DNA from: Candidatus Pacearchaeota archaeon
GTDB taxonomy: Archaea; Nanobdellota; Nanobdellia; Pacearchaeales; GW2011-AR1
NCBI GenBank assembly: GCA_018304105.1
Contig: JAGVWX010000001.1
Span: 1 to 32,768, forward strand
Length of the DNA stretch: 32,768 bases
Reading direction: 5' to 3'
The notes beneath the pieces are model-generated. The model was not told where the DNA came from. It ran no database searches and saw nothing but the letters and a program-made list of their open reading frames with translations. Positions 7,038-14,316 of the stretch are shown here, piece after piece. How positions within the stretch are numbered: position 1 is the stretch's first letter; each line of letters begins with the position of its first letter. The position numbers and the translations under genes were made by a program.

Positions 7038-7811
7038 TCTTTTTATTTTCTTAAGTGGTTTAACAATTAAAAAAATTGCTGCAGAATCGAATATTTTCCA
7101 CATCTTCTCTGGAATCGAGAGCACTTTTTTTAGAGAGCCCCAATTTTCATCATTTGCTTTATACGAAAAATTAAGAAGGGATTTTATCATATTGACATAG
7201 GTCTCCGCGCCAAAAGACTCTTCGTGATACTGATGATACATCTTCAAAGTAGAAGGCATCCAATATTGTTTAACTCCTATTCTTTTCATTCTATTAACCA
7301 AATCTCCGTCTTCATATCCATAACCAGTCATCCTTTCATCAAATCCTCTGACTTTAAACCAATTTTTCCTGTCTGAACCCTGAAAGCATCCAGGGAATGG
7401 TCCGGGCAGGTGAGATTTTATTTTCTTTTCTTTTGTTATTTCTTTCCTGGGGATTTGATACAGAACGCTCTCTTTTCTCTTATCAAAATCATCATAAACT
7501 TTTTCTAAAACATCTTTGCTAAGAATTATGTCTCCGTCCATGCAGATTATCAATCTTCCCATGGCCCTTCTTATGCCTATATTTCGCGCTCTTGGAAGAT
7601 TCCAAATCCCTCGTTCGTCAACGTAAATATATCTTATCCTTTCATCTCTAAAGTTTTCAAGCATTTTTCTAGAATCGTCACTTCCCCCATAGTCAACAAC
7701 CACAATTTCAAAGTCTTTCTTATCAAAACTCTGTTTAAGGAGAGATTTCACCGCCCCATAAAGATTTTCTTTTCTATTTCTTACAGGGATTATCACACTG
7801 ATCTTTTTCAT
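7011..7811 (-). CDS. GT2 family glycosyltransferase
   Basis: A 266-residue cytosolic GT-A enzyme. The N-terminus KKISVIIPVRNRKENLYGAV, D40 in VVVDYGGSDDS, the metal-binding DGD (residues 92-94, ICMDGDIIL) and the C-terminal GYGYEDGDLVNRM acceptor motif are all in order. The last motif is like that of the galactosyltransferase/chondroitin polymerase branch of GT2. Donor and acceptor sugars cannot be told from sequence. A TATATAAT-like box at 7833-7840 lies about 26 nt before the ATG. The gene is convergent with the flippase and overlaps it by 27 bp. Confidence 0.9.
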   Translation of the reverse strand: MKKISVIIPVRNRKENLYGAVKSLLKQSFDKKDFEIVVVDYGGSDDSRKMLENFRDERIRYIYVDERGIWNLPRARNIGIRRAMGRLIICMDGDIILSKDVLEKVYDDFDKRKESVLYQIPRKEITKEKKIKSHLPGPFPGCFQGSDRKNWFKVRGFDERMTGYGYEDGDLVNRMKRIGVKQYWMPSTLKMYHQYHEESFGAETYVNMIKSLLNFSYKANDENWGSLKKVLSIPEKMWKIFDSAAIFLIVKPLKKIKRLVRKLRMR

Positions 7812-7832
7812 CGAGTACCTAATTTAAGAATA

Positions 7833-7840
7833 ATTATATA
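7833..7840 (-). promoter_or_regulatory. TATA-like box for GT2 gene at 7811
   Basis: On the minus strand the sequence reads GGTATATAATTA, centred about 26 nt upstream of the ATG at 7811, as for a leaderless archaeal transcript. Confidence 0.5.
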
Positions 7841-7948
7841 CCTTTCTGATATTTCAATCGGTCATTAGATTAACCCTGACCCGTGGTTGCCACAAGGTAT
7901 TCTTTTATAAATGCAAAAATTTTTAATTACGACACTATTTCTATAATA

Positions 7949-8281
7949 ATGATTGAAGGTATAGGCGTCGATATTGAAGAAATCCAGCGTTTTAAAACAA
8001 AGAAAATTGAAAAGTTCTTGAATTCCGTATTTACTAAAAGGGAAATAGCCTATTGCGAAAATAAGAAAGATCCTTCTATGAGCTTAGCCGGCAAATTTTG
8101 CGCCAAAGAAGCGGTAATCAAGGCTTCAAAAAAAGCATTATCACCAAGAGAAATTGAGATTTTAAATAAAAAAGATGGTAAAGTAAAGGTCTACATTAGT
8201 GGATCTTACAAAAAAAACATATTATGTAGCATCTCTCACACAAAGAGAAACGCGATAGCATTCGTTATAATCTCGGCTTAG
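7949..8281 (+). CDS. acpS: Holo-[acyl-carrier-protein] synthase (AcpS-type PPTase)
   Basis: The enzyme transfers 4'-phosphopantetheine from CoA to the serine of an acyl carrier protein. Family motifs are complete: GIGVDIEEIQRF (Mg-binding D), FTKREIAYC, LAGKFCAKEAVIKA (the F-x-A-KEA core), and the C-terminal SISHTKRNAIAF. The ATG at 7949 gives 110 residues and puts MIEGIGVDI at the N-terminus, as in the family; an earlier in-frame start would add about 22 unrelated residues. It is slightly short compared with the usual 120-126. It converges with the SDR gene (2 nt between stop codons), and an ACP gene lies about 1.2 kb away, its obvious substrate. AcpS is unusual in archaea, so acquisition from bacteria is likely (inference). 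Confidence 0.9.
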   Translation: MIEGIGVDIEEIQRFKTKKIEKFLNSVFTKREIAYCENKKDPSMSLAGKFCAKEAVIKASKKALSPREIEILNKKDGKVKVYISGSYKKNILCSISHTKRNAIAFVIISA

Positions 8282-8283
8282 TG

Positions 8284-9021
8284 CTACGAGAACTTACTTC
8301 CACCGTTAACTAAGATGTTTACACCATTCAAATAATTTGATTCTTCTGAATCCAAAAAAGATATTATGTTCGCAACATCCGTCGGAGTAGCGATTCTCTT
8401 AAGGGGATTTGATTGCGCAGTCATTTCTATCAGCTTTGGAGGTAAATTCGAAACCAACCCTGTTTCTACCATTCCCGGAGAAACCATATTGAAAGTGTAT
8501 TTATTAGCATCAAGCTCTGCGGCAAGAGATTTAACAAATCCCATCAGGCCATATTTAGCAGCAACATAATGAGAAATATTCGAAGGCGGCTTTCCGAAAC
8601 AATACTCCGTTAGGAGAATTATGAATTTAACCCTCTCTTTTTGATTTGAATTTTTTAAAATCAGTCTAACTAACGTGAAGAACGCTTTAATCTGAATGTC
8701 TATATGCTCTTGAAAATCTTTCCATTCCAAATTTTCTATTCGACCATTTTTAATCGGCGCTGAAACCGAATAAACAACCGAATTAATTGATTTGTGTTCA
8801 TTTAAAATAGACAAAATATTTTTCTCTATTGACTCTTCGTCAAACAAATTTACATTATAAAAGCCGCATTTATCTGGGGAAAACGCTCTTAGTTCTGATT
8901 TGAGCTTCTCCATGTTTTTGTTGCCCCATACGCATACACGGTTTCCTTTAGCCAATAGTTTTTTAGCAGATTCGAGTCCAATCCCCCCACTGCCTCCAAC
9001 GATTACAGATACTTTATCCAT
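8284..9021 (-). CDS. SDR family oxidoreductase (FabG-like)
   Basis: A 245-residue Rossmann protein of the short-chain dehydrogenase family, most like 3-oxoacyl-ACP reductases. Visible parts are the NAD(P) loop GGSGGIGLESAKKLL, the catalytic YVAAK (Y-x3-K), the following SPGMVETG turn, and the C-terminal NYLNGVNILVNGG. The usual NNAG is SVSA here. The serine normally 13 residues before the catalytic Tyr is Glu (ILLTEYCFGK), with Thr next to it, so catalysis may differ. The ATG at 9021 is used; it overlaps the MaoC stop (9014-9016) by 8 nt, showing translational coupling. It is the last gene of the fkbH-ACP-maoC-SDR operon and probably acts on an ACP-bound acyl group. Confidence 0.85.
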   Translation of the reverse strand: MDKVSVIVGGSGGIGLESAKKLLAKGNRVCVWGNKNMEKLKSELRAFSPDKCGFYNVNLFDEESIEKNILSILNEHKSINSVVYSVSAPIKNGRIENLEWKDFQEHIDIQIKAFFTLVRLILKNSNQKERVKFIILLTEYCFGKPPSNISHYVAAKYGLMGFVKSLAAELDANKYTFNMVSPGMVETGLVSNLPPKLIEMTAQSNPLKRIATPTDVANIISFLDSEESNYLNGVNILVNGGSKFS

Positions 9022-9445
9022 CTTTGTCTCCAATTATCCTGACCTTTGCAACACCCTCGACCTTTATAGATTTATTTGAGATTATCTCAGTTTTTATTAC
9101 TAAAAGGTTTATTCCATCTATCTTGCTCAAAATTTCTCCTCGTATTACCAATTCTTCACCAGCATATATGGGTTCTCTAAAGTTCAGGTTTTGGCTCAAG
9201 TAGAGATTATTTTTTCCAGGACAGACCATGCCCACTAAAGTAGAAAACAAACTTCCAGCAAGCATGCCATAAACCACTCTGTCCTTAAATCCTTTTTTCT
9301 TCGCAAACTCAACATCGCAATGAAGCGGATTGTAATCCCCCACAATTTTCGCAAAACTATCTAAATCCTCATTGGTAATTACTTTTTTGAATTCAAAACG
9401 CATTCCTTGGTACGTCTCATCGTATTCATAATTATTTATTTTCAT
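9014..9445 (-). CDS. MaoC-like (R)-specific acyl hydratase/dehydratase
   Basis: A 143-residue hot-dog-fold protein. The hydratase-2 motif FAKIVGDYNPLHCD, with the catalytic pair D37 and H42 at the same spacing as in PhaJ-type enzymes, is followed by the usual FKDRVVYGMLAGSLFS. It would hydrate or dehydrate a 2-enoyl/3-hydroxyacyl thioester, here probably bound to the ACP encoded just upstream. Its ATG overlaps the ACP stop codon (ATGA at 9442-9445), and its own stop overlaps the SDR start, so the three proteins are made together. Substrate chain length cannot be inferred from sequence. Confidence 0.88.
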   Translation of the reverse strand: MKINNYEYDETYQGMRFEFKKVITNEDLDSFAKIVGDYNPLHCDVEFAKKKGFKDRVVYGMLAGSLFSTLVGMVCPGKNNLYLSQNLNFREPIYAGEELVIRGEILSKIDGINLLVIKTEIISNKSIKVEGVAKVRIIGDKDG

Positions 9446-9687
9446 ATAACCAAAAACTTCTCTTCGACATTCAGTCTCCTCAATGTCTCGACAATATCTT
9501 TAACTGTTTCGATAGTCATAATATCACTTGAAGAAAGCTTAACATTAAAATTTGATTCTATCTCCGAGATAATCATAAAACTATTGAACGAATCCCATGA
9601 AGAGAGGTTTTTTGGCGACGAGGCTAGCTCAATCTCTCCTTCTTTTACGGCAAGCGTTTTTGCAACAATCTTTTTCAGAGTTTCCAT
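9442..9687 (-). CDS. Acyl carrier protein
   Basis: An 81-residue carrier protein. The phosphopantetheine site is S33 in the motif SSWDSFNSFMIISEIES, with the WDSF form common in stand-alone carriers of surface-glycan and secondary-metabolite clusters instead of the DSL of fatty-acid ACP. Helix III, SSSDIMTIETVKDIVETL, fits the fold. Its ATG directly follows the fkbH stop codon (TAA-ATG), and its TGA overlaps the maoC ATG. Holo-ACP would be made by the AcpS encoded nearby. ACP genes are uncommon in archaea, making this gene a marker for the module. Confidence 0.88.
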   Translation of the reverse strand: METLKKIVAKTLAVKEGEIELASSPKNLSSWDSFNSFMIISEIESNFNVKLSSSDIMTIETVKDIVETLRRLNVEEKFLVI

Positions 9688-11376
9688 TTAGACATCCCTG
9701 CAATAGTATTTAGTTGAATTATCTTCGCGAATCAAATTAAAACCTGCAGCTTCTAGAAAATCTTTAGCCGGAGGATTTTTGGGCGTCGGTATAAAAGTTG
9801 CATTTATTTTGCGTATTTTCTCTTCTTTAGCGTTCTCAAGTATTTTTTGCATAAGGGTATATTCAATTTTTTTCCCGAGTATCCTACAGCTTAGTAGAAA
9901 TGAATCTATTTCCCACTCATCAGAGTCTTTTAATTTTTTAACTATCACAACGCCAGTCATACCATAATCTCCAAAATTATCTTTTACTCTTAAAAATTTA
10001 ACCTTGAAATCTTTAGAACTAACGAATTTTTCAATATCTTCTTCTTGATATCTTTTTGTTGTAAGATTAAACTGATTCGTTTTCTGAGTTAATTGAGAGA
10101 TTCGTGATACATCTGTCTTGCTTGCGTCTCCTATCTCCAATTGTATTTTTAATTTCGCTAAAAAGGAATCCAAATCGGTATTAGCCAATTTCAACTGTTC
10201 TCTTTTTCTTTGGTCTATATACATCTTACCGCGCTCAAAATCTTCTTTTGTTGAAACCAACTTACTAAAAAATTTCAGCCCTTCCAAACACGTCACATAG
10301 TCGACAGGGTCTCTTGGCAGGTCAATAACAGTTACTTCAGGAAGAAATTCTTTAATTAACTCCCCATTTGACTGGTCATCATCAATAAATACCATGCTGT
10401 CTAATCCAATATTAAGCTCCTCTGCAATTTCGCGCATGTTCGATACCTTATCCTGCCAGTTTATTTTCATACAAGCAAAGTTGTTCTCTTTTAGCACCAT
10501 GTGCCTATGATTTTTAATTACATTCATAGCATCCTCAGTATTATTTTTGCTGTTAATTGCAAGAATAATTCCTCTATTGAATAGCTCAGCTAACTTTTTT
10601 TGAAAATCTAAAAATGGCTTACCTTCCCTTTCAGGACCCAGCCGTATCCCATCTATTCCAACTTCCCCTACAATTCCCCCCCACAGCGTGTTATCCAGGT
10701 CTAAGACTATACACTTTTTAGTTTTGGAAGCTACCGGAATAACATACTCTAAATACTCTTTAGAAAGCTCCTTTAATGCTGGAATAGAAATTTTCATATC
10801 TGCTAAATAATCGACTCTTTTGTCTACTAACTGTTGATACCCTATTTTCATACAAAAACTGTTTAAATCAAAAACAAATAACCTGTTGCTTGCTAAGAAA
10901 AATTTTCTCAATTCATAATTAAATTTATTTACTAACTCCCTTGCGCCATCCTTTTGCTTATTCTCCAGTATTCCAAAACTTGAATATATCGGAAGAAGTA
11001 TCTCATTGATAACAATTTTCGCAGAGGTTTTACTCTCTAAAATATTCAAGAGCTCTTTTAATTCATTTAATCTATCTGCGAAAATTTTCCTTCTAGTTTG
11101 AACCTTCTGAGTGTATGGGTTAGAATATACATCTCCAAACAATTTTTCTCCATCAAGAAGCAGGAAAATCAGATTTGGTGAAAACCCATACAGCTTGCTA
11201 GAGTTATCAATTATCTCCTGCGCATATTGCCCATAAGGAGCCATATACACTTCAGCAAAAATTCCCACATCTTCACACGTCTTCTTCATTATACTAGAAA
11301 GAGGTTCAATGGTAAAATTGGAAAGAAAACCTAATCTGACACTTTCAGCTTCTTTATTAGCGTTTTTTTCTGCCAT
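9688..11376 (-). CDS. FkbH-like HAD-IIIC family protein
   Basis: A 562-residue protein with the three-part layout of FkbH-like enzymes: an N-terminal SGNH-like region (about 1-190), a HAD-IIIC domain (from CIVLDLDNTLWGG, D226 and D228, to VFIDDDQSNGELI), and a C-terminal GNAT-like part ending with IPTPKNPPAKDFLEAAGF. In polyketide systems FkbH proteins load a glyceryl group from 1,3-bisphosphoglycerate onto an ACP; relatives occur in surface-polysaccharide clusters. The ACP gene directly follows. The ATG at 11376 is chosen over the GTG at 11388 because GGTGG (11385-11389) lies 8 nt upstream as a ribosome site. A TATTTAAA-like box is near 11414-11420. Which acyl group is loaded is not known. 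Confidence 0.87.
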   Translation of the reverse strand: MAEKNANKEAESVRLGFLSNFTIEPLSSIMKKTCEDVGIFAEVYMAPYGQYAQEIIDNSSKLYGFSPNLIFLLLDGEKLFGDVYSNPYTQKVQTRRKIFADRLNELKELLNILESKTSAKIVINEILLPIYSSFGILENKQKDGARELVNKFNYELRKFFLASNRLFVFDLNSFCMKIGYQQLVDKRVDYLADMKISIPALKELSKEYLEYVIPVASKTKKCIVLDLDNTLWGGIVGEVGIDGIRLGPEREGKPFLDFQKKLAELFNRGIILAINSKNNTEDAMNVIKNHRHMVLKENNFACMKINWQDKVSNMREIAEELNIGLDSMVFIDDDQSNGELIKEFLPEVTVIDLPRDPVDYVTCLEGLKFFSKLVSTKEDFERGKMYIDQRKREQLKLANTDLDSFLAKLKIQLEIGDASKTDVSRISQLTQKTNQFNLTTKRYQEEDIEKFVSSKDFKVKFLRVKDNFGDYGMTGVVIVKKLKDSDEWEIDSFLLSCRILGKKIEYTLMQKILENAKEEKIRKINATFIPTPKNPPAKDFLEAAGFNLIREDNSTKYYCRDV

Positions 11377-11384
11377 CTTACTCG

Positions 11385-11389
11385 CCACC
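11385..11389 (-). promoter_or_regulatory. Ribosome binding site for the fkbH-like gene
   Basis: GGTGG on the minus strand, 8 nt before the ATG at 11376. It is one of few clear Shine-Dalgarno sites here and decides the start, since the in-frame GTG at 11388 lies inside it. Confidence 0.5.
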
Positions 11390-11413
11390 TTAATTGAATC
11401 AAATTATAGCGTT

Positions 11414-11420
11414 ATTTAAA
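11414..11420 (-). promoter_or_regulatory. TATA-like box of the ACP operon
   Basis: TTTAAATAA on the minus strand would place the transcript start near 11390, giving a short leader that carries the GGTGG site. It drives fkbH-ACP-maoC-SDR. Confidence 0.45.
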
Positions 11421-11450
11421 CATTTTCAATATCTTGCGAGATTAGACCAA

Positions 11451-11460
11451 TATTTAAATA
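11451..11460 (+). promoter_or_regulatory. TATA-like box for the LbH acyltransferase
   Basis: TATTTAAATA is centred about 27 nt before the ATG at 11483. With the divergent box at 11414-11420 it makes a compact two-way promoter region between the ACP operon and the acyltransferase. Confidence 0.5.
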
Positions 11461-11482
11461 ATTATCTGATTTAACGAGCGTA

Positions 11483-11998
11483 ATGATTCAAACAGAAATA
11501 TATCAGCTAATTGCGTTTTTGTTAAGAAATATCGGAGGCAGTTTAGGAATTGCATTGAGAAATAGCTTTTATAGATTTGCCGGAGCAAAAATAGGAAAAA
11601 ATGTTATTATTCGCGAAAATGTGATTATTTATCGTCCCTATAATTTAGAATTAAAAGACGGTGCTGAAATTGGATTTGGGACAGTGATAAGCGCCGTAGA
11701 AAAAATTAGGCTTGGAAAAGAAGCAGCAATAGGCCCATACTGCGCGATTTACGATAACAATCATAAAATGCCCAAAGTCTCGGGCGATGGCGGTTTAATA
11801 ACAAAGCCCGTAGAGATAAAAGATTTTGCCTGGGTTGGAACACATTCTATAATTCTAAAAGGCGTAACAATAGGTAGTAATGCTACGGTTGGCGCGGGCA
11901 GCGTTGTTATGACCGACGTGCCGGATAACTCGGTAGTAGTTGGCAATCCGGCAAGAATAATAAAACAGAATGCCCCGAAAAAGGAAGATGTTAAATAA
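11483..11998 (+). CDS. Left-handed beta-helix (hexapeptide) acyltransferase
   Basis: A 171-residue trimeric-type acyltransferase of the maltose/galactoside O-acetyltransferase group. Hexapeptide repeats run through the middle (AKIGKNVIIRENVIIY, GAEIGFGTVIS, EAAIGPYCAIY, GVTIGSNATVGAGSVV), and the catalytic His is H94 in DNNHKMP. The C-terminal VVVGNPARII is standard. It would acylate a sugar hydroxyl or amine; acetyl-CoA is the usual donor, but the divergent neighbouring ACP operon makes an acyl-ACP donor possible (inference). The downstream GT9 gene overlaps its end, so they are co-transcribed. A TATA-like box at 11451-11460 precedes the ATG. Confidence 0.88.
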   Translation: MIQTEIYQLIAFLLRNIGGSLGIALRNSFYRFAGAKIGKNVIIRENVIIYRPYNLELKDGAEIGFGTVISAVEKIRLGKEAAIGPYCAIYDNNHKMPKVSGDGGLITKPVEIKDFAWVGTHSIILKGVTIGSNATVGAGSVVMTDVPDNSVVVGNPARIIKQNAPKKEDVK

Positions 11999-12992
11999 AA
12001 AACTTGGCGAAGTAAAAAAGATACTGGCCATTCGAAATGATAAAATAGGGGATTTAGTCTTATCAAGCAAGGTAGTAGAACTTTTGAAAAGAAAATTCCC
12101 GTACGCAAAAATAGATTTGATAGTGTCGAAAGCAAATAAGCATCTGATTGAAGAAAATCCTTTAATTAATAAGTTTTATGTATTAGATTATTCTCCCCGC
12201 ACCCCTCGTGATTTTCTAAATTATTTTAAATTGTCGAAAAAAATTAAAAAAGAACGCTACGACCTAGGTGTAGAAATAAGGGGCAGTTTGTTCAATATCT
12301 TTTTTTTCCTTTTTCTAGGAGGAGTGAAATATAAGATGGGGTTTTATACAAATAACCTCTCGAAGCTTTTCTTAGACTATGCCCATTTAAAAGATTACAA
12401 AGGGCACGCGACGCAGAATATGGTGAAGATGGTCAATGGCGGGTTAGGAACTGATTTTGCAGACTCCTGGCCCAAAATTTTCACAAGTAAAAATGATGCG
12501 GTCGAAGTTAAAAAATTCCTTAAACAAAATAACCTATCAAAATTTGTCTCCCTTTGCATTGATGCGAGCAGTGAGGAAAAGCAATGGTCCTTGGACAATT
12601 TTGATAAAGTCATAAAACACATCCATAAAAAATATCCTTCCTGCAAGATTGTTTTAATTGGAATAGACAATACAAAAATGAAATTTCTTGCTGAGAGAAA
12701 TTCTTTCTGCATCCAAGCATTAAATAAAAATCTAAGGCTTTTATATCTCTTATTCGGTAGGAGCGCTCTTGTTATCGGTCCGGATGGCGGCACAATGCAT
12801 CTAGCATGGGTTTCGAAAACTAATACTATAACCCTCATCCCAGCTTACTTAGCAAATTACTTGGAAGATATAAAACCACTAGGAAAAAATGCAAAATCGA
12901 TACTTAAAAAATTAGAAGACATCAAAACGGAAGAAGTAACTCAATTAGTAAATCAAGTATTATCTAAACAACATGCAAAATCAGGAAACTAA
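11988..12992 (+). CDS. GT9 (heptosyltransferase-like) glycosyltransferase
   Basis: A 334-residue GT-B enzyme of the GT9 (ADP-heptose:LPS heptosyltransferase-like) family. The N-terminus KILAIRNDKIGDLVLSSKVV shows the typical Arg/Asp-rich GDxxLs loop. The C-terminal donor site ALVIGPDGGTMHLAWVSKTN, with its conserved GGTMHLA, is also clear. Family members use NDP-heptose or related sugars; the true donor is unknown. The ATG at 11988 overlaps the acyltransferase by 11 nt; an ATG at 11970 would add six residues (MPRKRK). The end overlaps the convergent FkbM gene by 4 bp. A second GT9 gene lies at 27365-28348. Confidence 0.88.
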   Translation: MLNKKLGEVKKILAIRNDKIGDLVLSSKVVELLKRKFPYAKIDLIVSKANKHLIEENPLINKFYVLDYSPRTPRDFLNYFKLSKKIKKERYDLGVEIRGSLFNIFFFLFLGGVKYKMGFYTNNLSKLFLDYAHLKDYKGHATQNMVKMVNGGLGTDFADSWPKIFTSKNDAVEVKKFLKQNNLSKFVSLCIDASSEEKQWSLDNFDKVIKHIHKKYPSCKIVLIGIDNTKMKFLAERNSFCIQALNKNLRLLYLLFGRSALVIGPDGGTMHLAWVSKTNTITLIPAYLANYLEDIKPLGKNAKSILKKLEDIKTEEVTQLVNQVLSKQHAKSGN

Positions 12993-13834
12993 TCCTTATT
13001 GACTGCGTAAATCATTCCAATGGGTCGCCCTATTTCTGTAGAAACAACATCGAAATTGTTGTCTTCTAAAAATTTTATCAAAGCCAATACCTTTTTGGTC
13101 TTATCAAAATCATGAAATTCTAAACTAATTTTTCTAATTTTTGATAATGTGTCTTTTGAACAATTCATTAGAATTTCATATTCTGCTCCTTCGCAGTCCA
13201 CTTTAAGAAAGTCAATCTTCTCAATTTTGTAACTTCTAATAAATTTATCCAGAGTCACAGTTTCGACCTTTATCGTCTTGGAAGTATCGGCCTGCCAATG
13301 TTTTTTCTCAAAAGAATTTCCGCCAAAATTCTTACCTTTTACCAAATATAGCTTTCTTGTTCCGTTACGTTGAGCGACCGCCCCTTTAATGGGAACAATA
13401 TTTTCTAAGTTATTCAATTTGATATTCTCCATCAACAGATTGAAATTTTCAGAGAACGGTTCGAATGAATAAACTCTTCCTTTTACCGCAGATTTTGCCG
13501 CCAAGAGTGAAAACATCCCAATATTCGCTCCAATATCAACCACTACATCCTTTTCACCAACATCAAATTTTTTTGTATAATCTTTTTTAATAAAAATTTC
13601 ATTAATCAAATTTCTGTCGGACGTTTTATTCCGCGTTTTGAGTCTGAGACCATTTCTTAAATTGTATTGAACAAAAGGTTCATTAGACAATCTAAAATAG
13701 TCAATAAAATAAACCCAGAAATTTTTAACGCCTACAACTATTCTCGCAGCTAAAAAAATTTTTTTTACGATGCCTTGATCTTCATTCGGACATTTTATCA
13801 TCTCTTCTTTTCCCAGATTTTTTACCACGAGCAT
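12989..13834 (-). CDS. FkbM family methyltransferase
   Basis: A 281-residue SAM-dependent methyltransferase of the FkbM family, which often O-methylates sugars in glycan clusters. The SAM loop VVVDIGANIGMFSLLAAK (about residues 97-114), the acidic ribose-binding VYSFEPFSEN, and the hallmark FLKVDCEGAEYEIL (about 215-228) are in the expected order. The first 60 residues form a family-specific extension without a signal peptide. It converges with the GT9 gene, overlapping by 4 bp. The substrate is probably a sugar of the local glycan (inference). Confidence 0.9.
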   Translation of the reverse strand: MLVVKNLGKEEMIKCPNEDQGIVKKIFLAARIVVGVKNFWVYFIDYFRLSNEPFVQYNLRNGLRLKTRNKTSDRNLINEIFIKKDYTKKFDVGEKDVVVDIGANIGMFSLLAAKSAVKGRVYSFEPFSENFNLLMENIKLNNLENIVPIKGAVAQRNGTRKLYLVKGKNFGGNSFEKKHWQADTSKTIKVETVTLDKFIRSYKIEKIDFLKVDCEGAEYEILMNCSKDTLSKIRKISLEFHDFDKTKKVLALIKFLEDNNFDVVSTEIGRPIGMIYAVNKD

Positions 13835-13896
13835 TTATTTGTTAACTTATTTAAAAAATAATAATGTTATTTAAATGTTTAGTAATAAGTAAGGAT

Positions 13897-14220
13897 TTAG
13901 TCTACAAAATACTTATCGCCCTTTACCGAAGGCACCTTCACAACCACATTCATGGCATCAGTTAAAGCTTCAAAATCCGTAGCCTCTCCGGGTTCCATGA
14001 CGATAATGTCTCCTTCACGGTATTCCATTCCATTCATTTTAACCTTGCCTTTAATTATCGTGGTCAATTCAGTAGCAATTTTATGAACATGTTTTTTCTC
14101 AGAATCCCCTGCCTTATATTTCATCACCGCAACTTCGCAATCTTCTGTTTTAAATGCCGCGGGCTCGAAATTTCCAACAAACCATCCCCTCGTCATTTCA
14201 TTAAGATTAGCCTTTTTCAT
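13897..14220 (-). CDS. Small cupin-domain protein
   Basis: A 107-residue single-cupin protein. The first metal motif is present as HVH (H44, H46) and E51, followed by IIKGKVKMNG. The second motif, MEPGEATDFEALTD, has Thr where the metal-binding His is usual, so metal binding may be altered. Proteins of this size often act as epimerases, isomerases or small-molecule sensors; no exact function can be assigned. A TTTATAAAAT box (14241-14250) lies about 26 nt before the ATG. It is divergent from the 2H phosphoesterase at 14317, with back-to-back TATA boxes in about 96 nt. Confidence 0.8.
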   Translation of the reverse strand: MKKANLNEMTRGWFVGNFEPAAFKTEDCEVAVMKYKAGDSEKKHVHKIATELTTIIKGKVKMNGMEYREGDIIVMEPGEATDFEALTDAMNVVVKVPSVKGDKYFVD

Positions 14221-14240
14221 ATTTTAAATCTATGAAGCTA

Positions 14241-14297
14241 ATTTTATAAATTATTGCTTTTTAAGCAATCATTTAAGTGCAATAATCTTTTTATAAA
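14241..14297. promoter_or_regulatory. Divergent TATA boxes between cupin and 2H phosphoesterase genes
   Basis: ATTTTATAAA at 14241-14250 serves the minus-strand cupin (ATG 14220), and TTTTATAAA at about 14288-14296 serves the plus-strand gene (ATG 14317). Each is centred about 25-26 nt from its start codon. The second box decides 14317 as the start over an upstream in-frame codon at 14254. Confidence 0.55.
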
Positions 14298-14316
14298 CGA
14301 GTTTGTCAATCTGCCG

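Noticed and set aside
7949-11998. ACP module as a fatty acid synthase
   Set aside because: No ketosynthase, malonyl transferase or enoyl reductase, and the FkbH-like protein points to another acyl loading route.
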